A stretch of 64,000 nucleotides of DNA, taken from Paracholeplasma brassicae (GTDB taxonomy: Bacteria; Bacillota_I; Bacilli_A; Acholeplasmatales; UBA5453). Of the stretch, positions 18,519-28,130 are shown in pieces (the stretch's first letter is position 1; every line of letters starts with the position of its first letter). The notes below the pieces were generated by a model. That model searched no databases, was not told the DNA's origin, and was given only the letters and a program-made list of their open reading frames with translations. The stretch covers positions 124,001-188,000 of the forward strand of contig NC_022549.1 in the NCBI RefSeq assembly GCF_000967915.1. Direction: 5' to 3'. The position numbers and the translations under genes were made by a program.

Positions 18519-20081
18519 ATGAAACCAAAACCAAAGCAGTTTCTATCTAGTCTAGTTAAGACAGTCAGTCTTTTAACACTAATTACAATTTCATCTAAGA
18601 TGTTAGGACTATTAAGAGAAGTGGGTATCGCTTCTTATTTTGGCGTTGGTTTAACGAGTGATGCATTTTATGCAGCACTGATCATTCCTGCTTTACTGTT
18701 TACTTCTGTGGGTGTCGCAATCCAAAATTTATTTATGATTGAATTCACGGCGGTTAAAAACCAGTTTGAAGACATCGATCATCAAAGTAGATTATCAAGT
18801 AATGTTTCAAACATATTGGTGATTATCGCGATTATAATCGCTTCTTTTTCTTTTATATTGACGCCCTATATTGTCAAAGTGATCGCCCCTGGTTTTACAG
18901 ATCCTGATAAGTTTAATTTAACAGTTAAATTGACTAGAATATTGATTCCAACGATGGTGATTATTCCAGTTTATCAAATTAGAGCGTCCATGCTTAGGGT
19001 TTATGAACGATTTGTTACGGTTGCGCTCATTGACTTATGCTTTAATTTATTTCAAATTTCATATTTATTCATTTTTGCTGATCGATTTGGGATTGAAGGT
19101 TTGGCTTACTCAATCTTATTTGCATATTTGACTCAGTGGTTAACCATTGAAATTATAGCCCACAAAATGGGCTTTAAAATCAAAAAAATACTTGATTTTA
19201 AAGATCCCCACTGGGTGATCATCTTTAGGTTATTTATACCTACGATGATTAGTTTTGGAATTATCCAAGTGAATTCTATGGTCGATAAAATCATTGCCTC
19301 AAACTTAGGTGATGGGGCTATTTCAGCTTTAAACTATGGATTTATGATTAGAAATTTGATTTATACTGTGGTAATATCAACGATATTGATGGTAGTCTAT
19401 CCGATTTTACTTAAATCAAAAGAAGCCAATCAAATGGATAGTTATCATGAGGTGGGCAATAAAACACTTGAGATTTTATGGGTACTTACGCTACCGCTTA
19501 CAACCCTTTTGATGATATTTTCTAAACCAGTGGTAAGCATTTTATTTGAACGTGGTGAATTTACAGATATGGCAACGAAAATCACCAGTGATGTGTTATT
19601 CTATTATGCTATTGGGATTGCATTCTTTGCAGTTAAAGAATTCTTAGTCATTGTGTCTTATACACATAAGAATAGAAGATTACCTTTATTTATTACACTG
19701 ATAGGGGCATTACTAAATATCGGTTTTAGTCTAGTATTAAAACAATCAATGGGGGTTAATGGGATTGCGTTTGGTCTTGCAATCTCTGAAATCATTTCTG
19801 TGGTGATTATGGTTATTTATATTTATAAGAATCAGTATCTACAAGTACAGTCTTCATTTAGGGAATTGATGGTTATTTTTTTGATTAATGTTGTCCTTGC
19901 CTATGGGTTATATAGCATTTACCCACGGTTGGGTTTAAGTTCACACAAACTAATTGAATTATCGTTACTGATTTTATATGGCACGATATTTATGACAGTC
20001 TATGCACTTATGCTTCATCTATTTAAGATTAGATTGTTTAGGGATTTTTTTAAGCAAATTAGGAGGAAATCTGATGTTTGA
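18519..20081 (+). CDS. MurJ/MviN-like lipid-linked oligosaccharide flippase
   Basis: 520 residues with about 14 hydrophobic helices. The N-terminal pattern SSKMLGLLREVGIASYFG followed by TSDAFYAALIIPALLF is the MurJ/MviN signature of the MOP exporter superfamily. Such proteins flip undecaprenyl-linked precursors outwards. In this operon it most likely takes the role of Wzx for the polysaccharide repeat unit rather than lipid II (inference from context). It starts 9 nt after the FemAB-like gene, and its stop overlaps the following start by 8 nt. Confidence 0.87.
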   Translation: MKPKPKQFLSSLVKTVSLLTLITISSKMLGLLREVGIASYFGVGLTSDAFYAALIIPALLFTSVGVAIQNLFMIEFTAVKNQFEDIDHQSRLSSNVSNILVIIAIIIASFSFILTPYIVKVIAPGFTDPDKFNLTVKLTRILIPTMVIIPVYQIRASMLRVYERFVTVALIDLCFNLFQISYLFIFADRFGIEGLAYSILFAYLTQWLTIEIIAHKMGFKIKKILDFKDPHWVIIFRLFIPTMISFGIIQVNSMVDKIIASNLGDGAISALNYGFMIRNLIYTVVISTILMVVYPILLKSKEANQMDSYHEVGNKTLEILWVLTLPLTTLLMIFSKPVVSILFERGEFTDMATKITSDVLFYYAIGIAFFAVKEFLVIVSYTHKNRRLPLFITLIGALLNIGFSLVLKQSMGVNGIAFGLAISEIISVVIMVIYIYKNQYLQVQSSFRELMVIFLINVVLAYGLYSIYPRLGLSSHKLIELSLLILYGTIFMTVYALMLHLFKIRLFRDFFKQIRRKSDV

Positions 20082-22431
20082 TAAATTACTGACTAAGGAT
20101 AATAGAAGTAACTTTTTAGCTGTTGTTTCTGTGATGTATCTACTGATGATGTTTGTCATATGGCAAATTGGCATCGAAGATATATTACTACATAATTCAA
20201 ACATCTTTCTATATGCGAATTATATATTTATTTTCACGCTGTTATTGAACTTTGATCGTGTGATAGAAGAAAAACGGCTTAAATCAATATCGATTTTGAT
20301 TTTGGTGATGGGTTTGTTGCTTTTTAATAGTTTATATGTCGATTTCGGTGATCGATCAAGAATCTATATTTTTTCTATTATACCGATATTCATGGTATAT
20401 CTCCTGGCATATCAGTTAGAGTTTAAAAAGGTCATTAAACATGGATTATTTAGTCTTTTAGTTTTACTGACACTATATAATGTGGTTGGTATCATAGGCG
20501 CTATTTTTAAGTTTGATTACTTTTTATTCAATATTCCAAACACACTTACAGATAATTATCGCTATAGCTCGATTTTGACTAATTCAAATGCCTGGGGTGA
20601 ATTTGCGCTTATCAGTTTATGGATTGGTACCCTTTTTATGATTAAATCAGATGTATTATGGCAACGCATTACCTATACAGTAGTGATTGCTATATCAGTC
20701 TTAGCATTGGTTGCTTCAATGTCTAGAACGTCTCTTTTAATGACAGCGGTGTTATATGTGTTCCTGCTTGTTTTTTCAGGGAGATTAAATCTGATGGTTA
20801 GGCGTTTACTTAGATTAAGCTTAGTTCTAATTGTGATTGGTGCTATCATGTTAGTTGTAATTGACTTTGAGTATGTGGTTAGTTTATTTAGACTGAATCA
20901 AGGCTTAACCGATCGTGATCAAATATGGGTGTATTTAGTTGATCAAATCAAGGAGAATCTATTTTTTGGTGTCGGTTATGGCAATAGCACGATGCTCTTG
21001 ACCTCATCAAACCACTTTAAAGTATCTTCACCTCATAATCTTTATTTGGCGATGTTATTTGAAATGGGGATAATCCCATTTATGGTAATCATGGTTTATT
21101 TGATTAGAAAAATGGTCATTAATTTCAAGTTTTTATCTTTGACGCATAAATACGATATGGATTTAATGTGGATTTCAGGATTTATGATTGCCTTTTTAAT
21201 CGGGCAATTCTTTGAATATTCATTCTTTACAATTGGCGCAATGAATACCTTTGTTTTTGTATTATTAGCCATTTCATTAGGCATCATTAAAGAGGTTAAA
21301 AAAGAAGGTATTTATAAAATCAAAGTGACACACATGATCACAGGCTTAGATAATGGTGGTGCGGAATCAATGTTATATAAGGTTTTAAAACACGGTGATC
21401 AATCTAAGTTTGATTTTAAAGTCATTTCACTATCTCATGAGGGTTTTTATGGGAAAAAAATAGAAAGCCTAGGAATTAAAGTTATCACATTAAATCTTGA
21501 AGATAAAAAGAAACTACCAAAGGCAGTCTATTTATTAATCAAACATACCTCAAAAACCGATGTCCTTCAAACTTGGTTATATCACGCTAACTTTATTGGA
21601 ACACTTGTTGGTAGATTATTATGTGTTGAAAAAGTCATTTGGGGTGTAAGACAAGCTGATGTCTCAGTACGACATAATAAACCATCGACAGTTAAATTTG
21701 CACAGTGGTCTAAGTACATCGCATTCATGAGTTCAGTTATTTTGAGCAATTCTGATGAAGTCACGAATGCACATGTGGCTTTAGGTTATTCAAAAAATAA
21801 ATTCGTAACGATTTATAACGGATTTGATTTAAGTTTATTCAAACATGAACCTGGTAGTAAAGAAGTCATGAGAAACCAATTAGGGATAGATCAAGATAAG
21901 CTTGTTTTTATCCAAGTCGCAAGATATGACATTCAAAAAGATCATGAAACGGCATTTAAGGCTTTAGCGTTATTCAAATCTAATGTCAAAATACCATTTG
22001 AAATGATATTTTGTGGGATGGGGATGGCACCATCTAATGTTAACTTAGTCAATCAACTAAAGTCCTATGACTTATTTGATGAGGCGCATCTATTAGGGGT
22101 TAGAAGTGATGTGCCAGCGTTATTATCTGCAGCGGATTATTTTATTTTATCTAGTTTAGGTGAAGGTTTTCCTAATGTCTTAGGTGAGGCGATGTCAAAT
22201 CAATTAATACCCATTGTCACTGATGCAGGGGATTGTAAAATGATTGTGGGTGATGCTGGGTTTGTTTGTGATAGACAAAACGCAGAAGCATTATATGAAG
22301 GGCTCAAAAAAGCGTATCAACTAAGTGCTAAAGAGCAAATAGAAATAAGAGAAAAAGCTAGAAAACGAATTGAGAACAATTTTGATATTACCCATATTAC
22401 CAAACAATATGAAATGCTATATCACTTATGA
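20074..22431 (+). CDS. Fusion of Wzy/O-antigen-ligase-like polymerase with GT4 glycosyltransferase
   Basis: The start at 20074 is set by AGGAGG at 20061-20066; ATGs further upstream lie in the flippase gene. Residues 1 to about 410 carry some ten membrane helices with a large loop containing LFRLNQGLTDRDQIWVY, then FFGVGYGNSTM and SPHNLYLAMLFEMG, typical of the Wzy_C (O-antigen ligase/polymerase) family. From about 415 a complete soluble GT4 enzyme begins (THMITGLDNGGAESMLY), with VARYDIQKDHETAF and SLGEGFPNVLGEAMSNQ. The two parts are joined in frame without an internal ribosome site. The chain would link repeat-unit polymerisation and sugar addition at the membrane. It overlaps both neighbours. 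Confidence 0.87.
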   Translation: MFDKLLTKDNRSNFLAVVSVMYLLMMFVIWQIGIEDILLHNSNIFLYANYIFIFTLLLNFDRVIEEKRLKSISILILVMGLLLFNSLYVDFGDRSRIYIFSIIPIFMVYLLAYQLEFKKVIKHGLFSLLVLLTLYNVVGIIGAIFKFDYFLFNIPNTLTDNYRYSSILTNSNAWGEFALISLWIGTLFMIKSDVLWQRITYTVVIAISVLALVASMSRTSLLMTAVLYVFLLVFSGRLNLMVRRLLRLSLVLIVIGAIMLVVIDFEYVVSLFRLNQGLTDRDQIWVYLVDQIKENLFFGVGYGNSTMLLTSSNHFKVSSPHNLYLAMLFEMGIIPFMVIMVYLIRKMVINFKFLSLTHKYDMDLMWISGFMIAFLIGQFFEYSFFTIGAMNTFVFVLLAISLGIIKEVKKEGIYKIKVTHMITGLDNGGAESMLYKVLKHGDQSKFDFKVISLSHEGFYGKKIESLGIKVITLNLEDKKKLPKAVYLLIKHTSKTDVLQTWLYHANFIGTLVGRLLCVEKVIWGVRQADVSVRHNKPSTVKFAQWSKYIAFMSSVILSNSDEVTNAHVALGYSKNKFVTIYNGFDLSLFKHEPGSKEVMRNQLGIDQDKLVFIQVARYDIQKDHETAFKALALFKSNVKIPFEMIFCGMGMAPSNVNLVNQLKSYDLFDEAHLLGVRSDVPALLSAADYFILSSLGEGFPNVLGEAMSNQLIPIVTDAGDCKMIVGDAGFVCDRQNAEALYEGLKKAYQLSAKEQIEIREKARKRIENNFDITHITKQYEMLYHL

Positions 22432-23903
22432 GTGTTAATGTTAAGAAATCATTGTTAGGCTTAAGATTCTTTGCTAGTCGTTTCTTAGATATATTTTCGG
22501 TTTTATTTTTGATTCTAAATTTCATCATATGGCATTTAAATAACAAAGAACTTGACATCTCTAAATATCGTCTTTATCACCAAGGGATTCAATTGTTATT
22601 TGCAGTTGTGTTAATCAATTTTGATAAGTTTAACCCTAAGAAGTTTATAAAAGATAATTTGATCTTCATTTTAATCACTATCTTAGGGTTATACAATTCA
22701 CTTAACATCGTCATTGATTTTAATGGTCAAAGCGTTGATATGGGCATGCGTTCGTTTGAACTCATGCTGGAAGCATTTCCTTCATTTATATTAATCATCG
22801 TAGCCTATAGAATGGCTAATCGGAGGGCATTTGTTACTGGACTAAGTATTGTCTTGGTTTTAATCCTTGGGTATGCTTTATTAGCAATCGGTCAGGATCA
22901 ATTTAACTTAAACACATTTTTTGGTCAAGTCATTACAAGTAGTGGTAATAGGCATCAATCGATTTTAAATAATTCTAATGTCCTTGGTGAATATGCATTT
23001 ATCGGGATATTTATATCGTTCTTTTTGTCATTCTTAATCTCACCTTTATGGTTGAAGTTAGTGATTTTATTACCAGTGCCTATATTAGGTCATGTGATGG
23101 TTTTATCGGGCAGTAGAACTGGCCTATTTATGACGGCTTCATACTATGCAGTCATTAACCTGTATTACAAGTATTTTAAAAAAACGTCTAAAATGATATT
23201 GATGATAGGTAATCTTATTTTATTTTTTAGTGTCATCTTGCTAATAATGGGTTATCTAGATTTTTATGTAGACAGTATTAGGTCTGAAATAAGTTTATCC
23301 GGTAGAGATACAATTTGGTTTAATGGGTTCAAGATAATCGAACAGTTTCAGTTTAGCGGCATTGGGTATAATAACTTCACCTACGTTTACAACGAATGGT
23401 TTGGTGTGCTAACTTCACCACACAACATGTTTATTGGAATGACCGCGGAATTTGGGATATTAGCCTTAGGATTAACCACCGTGTGGTTTGGTGTTTTATT
23501 CATACGCAATCATAATCAAATCATCACAAATGTAAATTCGAAATTTACAACCTATCTAATTTTTTTTAATGCGTTTTATCTGACTTTTTTTATCGGTCAA
23601 ATGACAGAGTATTCACTACTTAAATTCTCTTCAATTAATACATTATTTCTTGCACTTCAAGGATTAAACTTCCAAATGATTGAGTTATCTAAAGAAAAGA
23701 AGTATGAACCATTAAAATTATCTGTTTTATATTTAGTCATGTTTGGATGCTTTTATGTTATCGTATTAAGAGGGTTAAATAGCGGTGCAAAAAGATATTT
23801 ATATTCACTGGTGTTTTTTGTGCTATTAACTGGTTGTATATCTATTAGTAATGGTCTAATAAAACATATAACTGTCTATAAAAAGAAAAAATCTATTAAT
23901 TAA
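22428..23903 (+). CDS. O-antigen ligase/polymerase (Wzy-like) membrane protein
   Basis: Starts in the ATGA overlap with the fusion gene. About 12 membrane helices. The central external loop contains SIRSEISLSGRDTIWFNGF, FSGIGYNNFTYVYN and LTSPHNMFIGMTAEFG, the Wzy_C pattern of a sugar-binding Arg and the SPHN motif. It is a paralogue of the N-terminal part of the preceding protein. It may polymerise repeat units or ligate the glycan to an anchor. It is the last gene of the operon, before a bidirectional terminator. Confidence 0.82.
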   Translation: MSVNVKKSLLGLRFFASRFLDIFSVLFLILNFIIWHLNNKELDISKYRLYHQGIQLLFAVVLINFDKFNPKKFIKDNLIFILITILGLYNSLNIVIDFNGQSVDMGMRSFELMLEAFPSFILIIVAYRMANRRAFVTGLSIVLVLILGYALLAIGQDQFNLNTFFGQVITSSGNRHQSILNNSNVLGEYAFIGIFISFFLSFLISPLWLKLVILLPVPILGHVMVLSGSRTGLFMTASYYAVINLYYKYFKKTSKMILMIGNLILFFSVILLIMGYLDFYVDSIRSEISLSGRDTIWFNGFKIIEQFQFSGIGYNNFTYVYNEWFGVLTSPHNMFIGMTAEFGILALGLTTVWFGVLFIRNHNQIITNVNSKFTTYLIFFNAFYLTFFIGQMTEYSLLKFSSINTLFLALQGLNFQMIELSKEKKYEPLKLSVLYLVMFGCFYVIVLRGLNSGAKRYLYSLVFFVLLTGCISISNGLIKHITVYKKKKSIN

Positions 23904-23920
23904 ATGAAAATGAATAATCA

Positions 23921-23967
23921 AAAAACGATGTTAACTCACAATTGCTTGGGAGATTTAACATCGTTTT
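23921..23967. terminator. Bidirectional terminator between convergent wzy-like genes
   Basis: AAAAACGATGTTAA (23921-23934) pairs with TTAACATCGTTTT (23955-23967). A and T runs flank both sides. The right arm overlaps the stop codon of the leftward gene. Confidence 0.85.
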
Positions 23968-25315
23968 ATTGTTTTTCTTCATTGTTCTCTAAGAGACTAA
24001 AGAGGATGAGTGTTGCAATCGTGTATAGCAACATATACATGGTATTATCAACCAAACCAACGACTTGAGATGCGATGATACCAATAAGTAACATATCTTT
24101 TATCAAAGAACGGTTTTTAAAAAGGTATTTGAATGTTTGAACAAAATAGTAAATTAATGAAATTAACCCAAAAATGCCCATCACTGCAAGTGTTTGGAAG
24201 ATGGTTGAATGAAAGACTTGGATTCGATCAGGGTTAACTCTATCTACCATGGCTTCCCAACCACCACCAAATACTGGATACTTTTTAAATACGGTTAAGG
24301 CGTTTTTATATAGAATGGTACGGTCTGATGTGAAGTTATCAAGATTATCAAATCCGCCTTGGATGGCTAAATTAAAAGCAATCTTCATCAAAGGGTTCAA
24401 TACGATTAAGGCACTACAGACCAGAAGTAAAACATAGAGTGCATTCTTTTTACCTATTTTGGTTGTGTTTTTAATCATATATGGGATAAAAATAATGTAA
24501 GCCGTCAGTATCCCAATATAACCACCCCTAGAAGCGGTCAATAAGATAACGAATCCAGAAAATAAGGGGACAATCCAGTAAAGAATTTGTTTTGGATATT
24601 TTAAGACGTAATAGAACTGAGCACTAATCAGTAGTGTTAAATGAATCGCCACATCATTGATGTTTCCAAAACCGTAGTCCTCACGATACCAAGACTCTTC
24701 CATCCCAATTAAAACACGATTAATTAATGAAAGAGATGTATTTTCAGTAAAGAAACCAAATGCAATTGAATATGTAAATTCTAAAACGAGTAATAATGAA
24801 GCGAAGAACAGTATGCGAACCAGATAAGATTCATCCGTATGACTGGTTTGCAGGTAAAATTGATAAAGAAGCAGGTAGATAAACCCCATAAATGATAATT
24901 GAATGTAGGTTATCGTGATATCTACATAAAATATTGAAGCGATATAGGCAATAGCAATCCATAAGTAAGGTTTTGTTAAGACACCCATTTTAAAGGTTGG
25001 TTTAAATCTAATCAAATGAATAATAATAGAGGTAAAAAGAAATGCAGGAATCAAATAGATAAAATTAAATCCATCGATCATGTTTGAATTTGGGTTTAAC
25101 TGATTATAACTATACATTAAAGCAAATATGACGGGGATGGTATAAATGGTGTTTTTAAAGCTGATTAATAAAACCGATAAGATGAGTAAGAAGCTAACGA
25201 ATATATACTGATTAACTATCTGGAAAGGACCTGTCGATATAAACGCAAAAAAAGCCATCACATAGATGGTAATCAAATAGTAATTAGATTTTAAATAGTG
25301 TTCAGTGATTTTCAT
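23966..25315 (-). CDS. O-antigen ligase/polymerase (Wzy-like) membrane protein, divergently placed
   Basis: 449 residues, about 11 membrane helices. The loop between helices holds NFTSDRTILYKNAL, then VFGGGWEAM and a VFHSTIFQTLAVMG segment in place of the usual SPHN block, consistent with the Wzy_C superfamily. It converges on the polysaccharide operon from its own promoter (TTGTTA, 17 nt, TATAAT, 25364-25336 on the minus strand). It is the third Wzy-like protein in 5 kb; it might ligate or make a second glycan (inference). Confidence 0.8.
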   Translation of the reverse strand: MKITEHYLKSNYYLITIYVMAFFAFISTGPFQIVNQYIFVSFLLILSVLLISFKNTIYTIPVIFALMYSYNQLNPNSNMIDGFNFIYLIPAFLFTSIIIHLIRFKPTFKMGVLTKPYLWIAIAYIASIFYVDITITYIQLSFMGFIYLLLYQFYLQTSHTDESYLVRILFFASLLLVLEFTYSIAFGFFTENTSLSLINRVLIGMEESWYREDYGFGNINDVAIHLTLLISAQFYYVLKYPKQILYWIVPLFSGFVILLTASRGGYIGILTAYIIFIPYMIKNTTKIGKKNALYVLLLVCSALIVLNPLMKIAFNLAIQGGFDNLDNFTSDRTILYKNALTVFKKYPVFGGGWEAMVDRVNPDRIQVFHSTIFQTLAVMGIFGLISLIYYFVQTFKYLFKNRSLIKDMLLIGIIASQVVGLVDNTMYMLLYTIATLILFSLLENNEEKQ

Positions 25316-25335
25316 ATAAACGACCCTCGCTTGAT

Positions 25336-25364
25336 ATTATAGAGCATTATGATTATTTTAACAA
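25336..25364 (-). promoter_or_regulatory. Promoter of leftward wzy-like gene
   Basis: On the minus strand, TTGTTA (25364-25359), 17 nt, TATAAT (25341-25336), about 20 nt before the start codon. Confidence 0.65.
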
Positions 25365-25398
25365 CACATTCAAGAAGCCTCCTTACGCTATTGGTAGT

Positions 25399-25430
25399 GG
25401 GCGTTTCATTAACTGAAACTAAAAACGCCC
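25399..25430. other. Orphan hairpin
   Basis: GGGCGTTT pairs with AAACGCCC, with a nested TTTC/GAAA. A second hairpin, GGTAAT/ATTACC, follows at about 25441-25459. No gene runs into them, so they may belong to an unannotated RNA or mark the left edge of the defence island. Confidence 0.35.
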
Positions 25431-25558
25431 CGCTAGTGTTATGGTAATTCATGATTACCTGTTGATACTGCATATAAATAAAGCATGACTGATTTATTAA
25501 TCAAAATAAAAATAACTAGTAGTAAACTGCTTATATACAGCTATATTAACAAACAACG

Positions 25559-25596
25559 CGCATTAATTTGCGTATTTAATATATTCAAGATATAAT
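25559..25596 (+). promoter_or_regulatory. hipBA promoter with operator-like palindrome
   Basis: TTGCGT (25568-25573), 17 nt, TATAAT (25591-25596). CGCATTAATTTGCG (arms CGCA/TGCG, 25559-25572) overlaps the -35 and is a plausible HipB operator for autorepression. Confidence 0.6.
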
Positions 25597-25613
25597 AGTA
25601 TCAGGTGATAAAT

Positions 25614-25946
25614 ATGAAATTACAAGGATTTGAAACAAACAGTCAAATTATTAGTGAATTAGGCAAGCGAATTAAAGAAAGAAGAATCGCTTTAAATATG
25701 ACACAAAGAGATGTTGCTAAGGATTCTGGCGTTTCTATAAGAACAATCAGTGGATTTGAGAATGGCGAAAATATATCTCTGGATAACTTGATTTCAATAC
25801 TAAGAGTATTAAGATTATTGCAAGAATTTAACGGCCTATTTCCTAAAAAAATGATTGATCCTTTTGAGGTGCTCGAGCAAAAACAAACCCAAAAAAGAGT
25901 TTATCGTAAACGTGCAAACGACAAATCTTGGCAGTGGGAGGAATAG
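25614..25946 (+). CDS. hipB: HipB-like XRE antitoxin and autorepressor
   Basis: 110 residues. The ATG at 25614 sits 6 nt after AGGTG; a GTG at 25605 is a weaker option. Residues 15-75 form an XRE helix-turn-helix (IKERRIALNMTQRDVAKDSG and VSIRTISGFENGEN). The C-terminal tail is basic. HipB proteins bind the kinase HipA, neutralise it and repress their own operon. The HipA gene follows immediately, its ribosome site lying inside this gene's last codons. Confidence 0.85.
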   Translation: MKLQGFETNSQIISELGKRIKERRIALNMTQRDVAKDSGVSIRTISGFENGENISLDNLISILRVLRLLQEFNGLFPKKMIDPFEVLEQKQTQKRVYRKRANDKSWQWEE

Positions 25947-25948
25947 TC

Positions 25949-27226
25949 ATGAGGGTTGCTGAGGTGATGTTATGGGGAAAAAGAATCGGGGCTGTATCGA
26001 TAAGTGATGAGTCACCCTATGTCTATTTTAAGTATGACGAAGCGTTTCTTAATAGTGGTATACAACTATCTCCAATCATGATGCCACTATCAAGTGAAAT
26101 ATTTCAATTTAAAAATTTGCCGCTAAAAACATTCAGAGGATTACCTGGGCTATTATCTGATTCTCTACCTGATAAATATGGTAATCAAATCATTAATGCA
26201 TGGTTAGAATCACAAAATAGATCAATCGATTCTTTTAACATCATTGAACGACTTTGTTATGTAGGTAAAAGAGGTATGGGTGCACTTGAGTATGTCCCTA
26301 ACAAGCAAGGCGGTTTTAATCAAGTTGATGAAATAGAGATTGCTCATCTGATTAAACTTAGTAATGATATATTGAATCATAAAGAAGGCATCGAAGCTAA
26401 AGAGGCGGATGAACTTAAGGACATTCTAAAAGTCGGTACATCCGCAGGTGGCGCTAGAGCAAAAGCAATCATTGCATACAACGAGACAACTGGTATTATC
26501 AAGTCTGGACAAATTGATGCTGGGTCAGGATTTACTTATTGGTTATTGAAACTCGATGGAGTTAATCAACAAGAAGAGACCTCATTTACAAGGTTAGAGT
26601 ATGCCTACTATTTAATGGCAACAGATGCGAAGATTAACATGAGCGAATCTAGGTTGCTAGAAAAAGACGGACTGTACCATTTTATGACAAAAAGATTTGA
26701 TCGAATTGTGAACTCTAATGGATTGATGGAAAAAATACATATGCAAACCTTAGGCGCAATTGCGCATGTTGATTATGATGAACCGGGATTAATGAGCTAC
26801 GAACGTGTCACAGATATTATGTACATGATGGGTATTAGATTAAGTGAAAACAAACAGTTTTTCAGAAGAATGGTTTTCAACGTTATGGCAAGAAATCAAG
26901 ATGACCATGTTAAAAACATTTCCTTTCTGATGGATAAAAATGGGAAATGGACTTTATCCCCTGCATACGACATAACCTATGCATACAATCCTGAAGGAAA
27001 ATGGACGTCTAGACATCAAATGACCATCAACAATAAAGACTATGATTTTACGATAGATGATTTATTGAAGTGTGGTAAACATATGAAAATCAAACCTGAA
27101 GAATCAATGATAATCATTAATGAAGTGTTAAGTTCAATTAAGAAGTGGGCATTCTTTTCAGAACAAGCGCACGTAACTCCTGCGTTATCTAAGTTTGTTG
27201 AGAGTCAATTCGTTCTTATTAAGTAG
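25949..27226 (+). CDS. hipA: HipA-family serine/threonine kinase toxin
   Basis: 425 residues from the ATG at 25949, preceded by GGGAGG. It has the HipA N-subdomain (FRGLPGLLSDSLPDKYGN), the TSAGGARAK phosphate loop around residue 170, the catalytic loop RNQDDHVKNISF and the metal-binding PAYDITYAYNP motif. In E. coli, HipA phosphorylates glutamyl-tRNA synthetase and induces dormancy; target specificity of this branch is unknown. All kinase motifs look intact, so the module is probably active. It forms the left end of a defence island with the AAA/subtilase pair. Confidence 0.9.
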   Translation: MRVAEVMLWGKRIGAVSISDESPYVYFKYDEAFLNSGIQLSPIMMPLSSEIFQFKNLPLKTFRGLPGLLSDSLPDKYGNQIINAWLESQNRSIDSFNIIERLCYVGKRGMGALEYVPNKQGGFNQVDEIEIAHLIKLSNDILNHKEGIEAKEADELKDILKVGTSAGGARAKAIIAYNETTGIIKSGQIDAGSGFTYWLLKLDGVNQQEETSFTRLEYAYYLMATDAKINMSESRLLEKDGLYHFMTKRFDRIVNSNGLMEKIHMQTLGAIAHVDYDEPGLMSYERVTDIMYMMGIRLSENKQFFRRMVFNVMARNQDDHVKNISFLMDKNGKWTLSPAYDITYAYNPEGKWTSRHQMTINNKDYDFTIDDLLKCGKHMKIKPEESMIIINEVLSSIKKWAFFSEQAHVTPALSKFVESQFVLIK

Positions 27227-27601
27227 CAAATAAACACTAATTAAAGGTATTTTTTCTTTATAAGTAGAACTATATTGCGTTTACTATAAAATGATAGATG
27301 AACTTTTTACCTAGTGATTACGCATAAAAAAACAAAAAGCTATGTCTAGTAAAACGAAGCAATAAGCAAGTAATCAAAGTTCTCGAGTAATTAGGTTGTT
27401 TCGTTATCCGCAGTTTATAACCTAATCAACAAAACTAATATAACGGCATTATTACTAATAAAAGACGATGTGATCTTAGCTAAAATTACCTAAGCGTAAG
27501 CCAACCGATGCGTTTTCGCCAAGAGTGTCGGTAAGTATGACGGTAAGAATGTCGGTAAGGTTTAGTCATTAAATCAAACTTTAATTTAGAGGTAAACAAA
27601 A
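27227..27601. other. Intergenic stretch with hairpin and 12-nt tandem repeats
   Basis: No gene. An 8-bp inverted repeat ATTAGGTT/AACCTAAT (27390-27397, 27419-27426) and three tandem copies of a G(T/A)CGGTAAGNNT unit (27527-27562) are visible just before the next gene. Confidence 0.4.
27527..27562 (+). repeat. Three tandem 12-nt repeats
   Basis: GTCGGTAAGTAT, GACGGTAAGAAT and GTCGGTAAGGTT follow each other without gaps, 39 nt before the start codon of the next gene. They could be regulator sites. Confidence 0.55.
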
Positions 27602-28075
27602 ATGGGAAATTATCAGTTCATCAATTATTTTGATAAAACGTATGTATACAATCTTTATAAAAGAATTGTACAAAACAGAAAGCCTTATGAACAAGTTACT
27701 AGAATAAAGATGTTAGAAGCGATTAATGGTGAATATGCCCAAAATCCGTATATCATTGAAGGCTGTGTTTCAAAAGAAGCATTGTCTTTACTCTTAGATC
27801 ATATAAAGCTTGGAAAAATAAAAGTTAAAGATAAAAAACATCAAAGACATCTATATTTTGAACTAAACTCAGTGTTTTTGATTGAAGATGTGGATTACGA
27901 TACATATGTCATTCCTAACAAAGTGTTTTCTATCTTTAGCGGTTATGAACTAAGTGATGAACATGAAACACTGGATGAAGTTCATGATTTCATCTATGGT
28001 GTCATATTAACACACGGGTCTATTGGCTTTAATGAGTTAATGACTAAATATTTGAAAGAATTAAGAAAAGATTAA
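27602..28075 (+). CDS. Hypothetical protein, 157 aa
   Basis: I do not recognise the family. The product has no membrane span or signal peptide and is a mixed helix/strand soluble protein with many Tyr, Lys and Glu. The ribosome site is weak (GAGGTAAAC). A strong terminator follows directly, so it is a single-gene transcript. Its place between a HipBA module and an AAA/subtilase pair makes a defence-related role possible, but this is context only. Confidence 0.55.
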   Translation: MGNYQFINYFDKTYVYNLYKRIVQNRKPYEQVTRIKMLEAINGEYAQNPYIIEGCVSKEALSLLLDHIKLGKIKVKDKKHQRHLYFELNSVFLIEDVDYDTYVIPNKVFSIFSGYELSDEHETLDEVHDFIYGVILTHGSIGFNELMTKYLKELRKD

Positions 28076-28080
28076 CATAT

Positions 28081-28130
28081 AAAAGGCTGTAACTGATTGA
28101 AGTTTTTTCTTCTCAAAGTTACAGCCTTTT
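28081..28130 (+). terminator. Terminator
   Basis: AAAAGGCTGTAACT pairs with AGTTACAGCCTTTT. It ends the hypothetical gene. Confidence 0.8.

Noticed and set aside
20002-20073. Upstream in-frame starts of the Wzy-GT4 gene
   Set aside because: They lie inside the flippase gene without a ribosome site; AGGAGG points to 20074.
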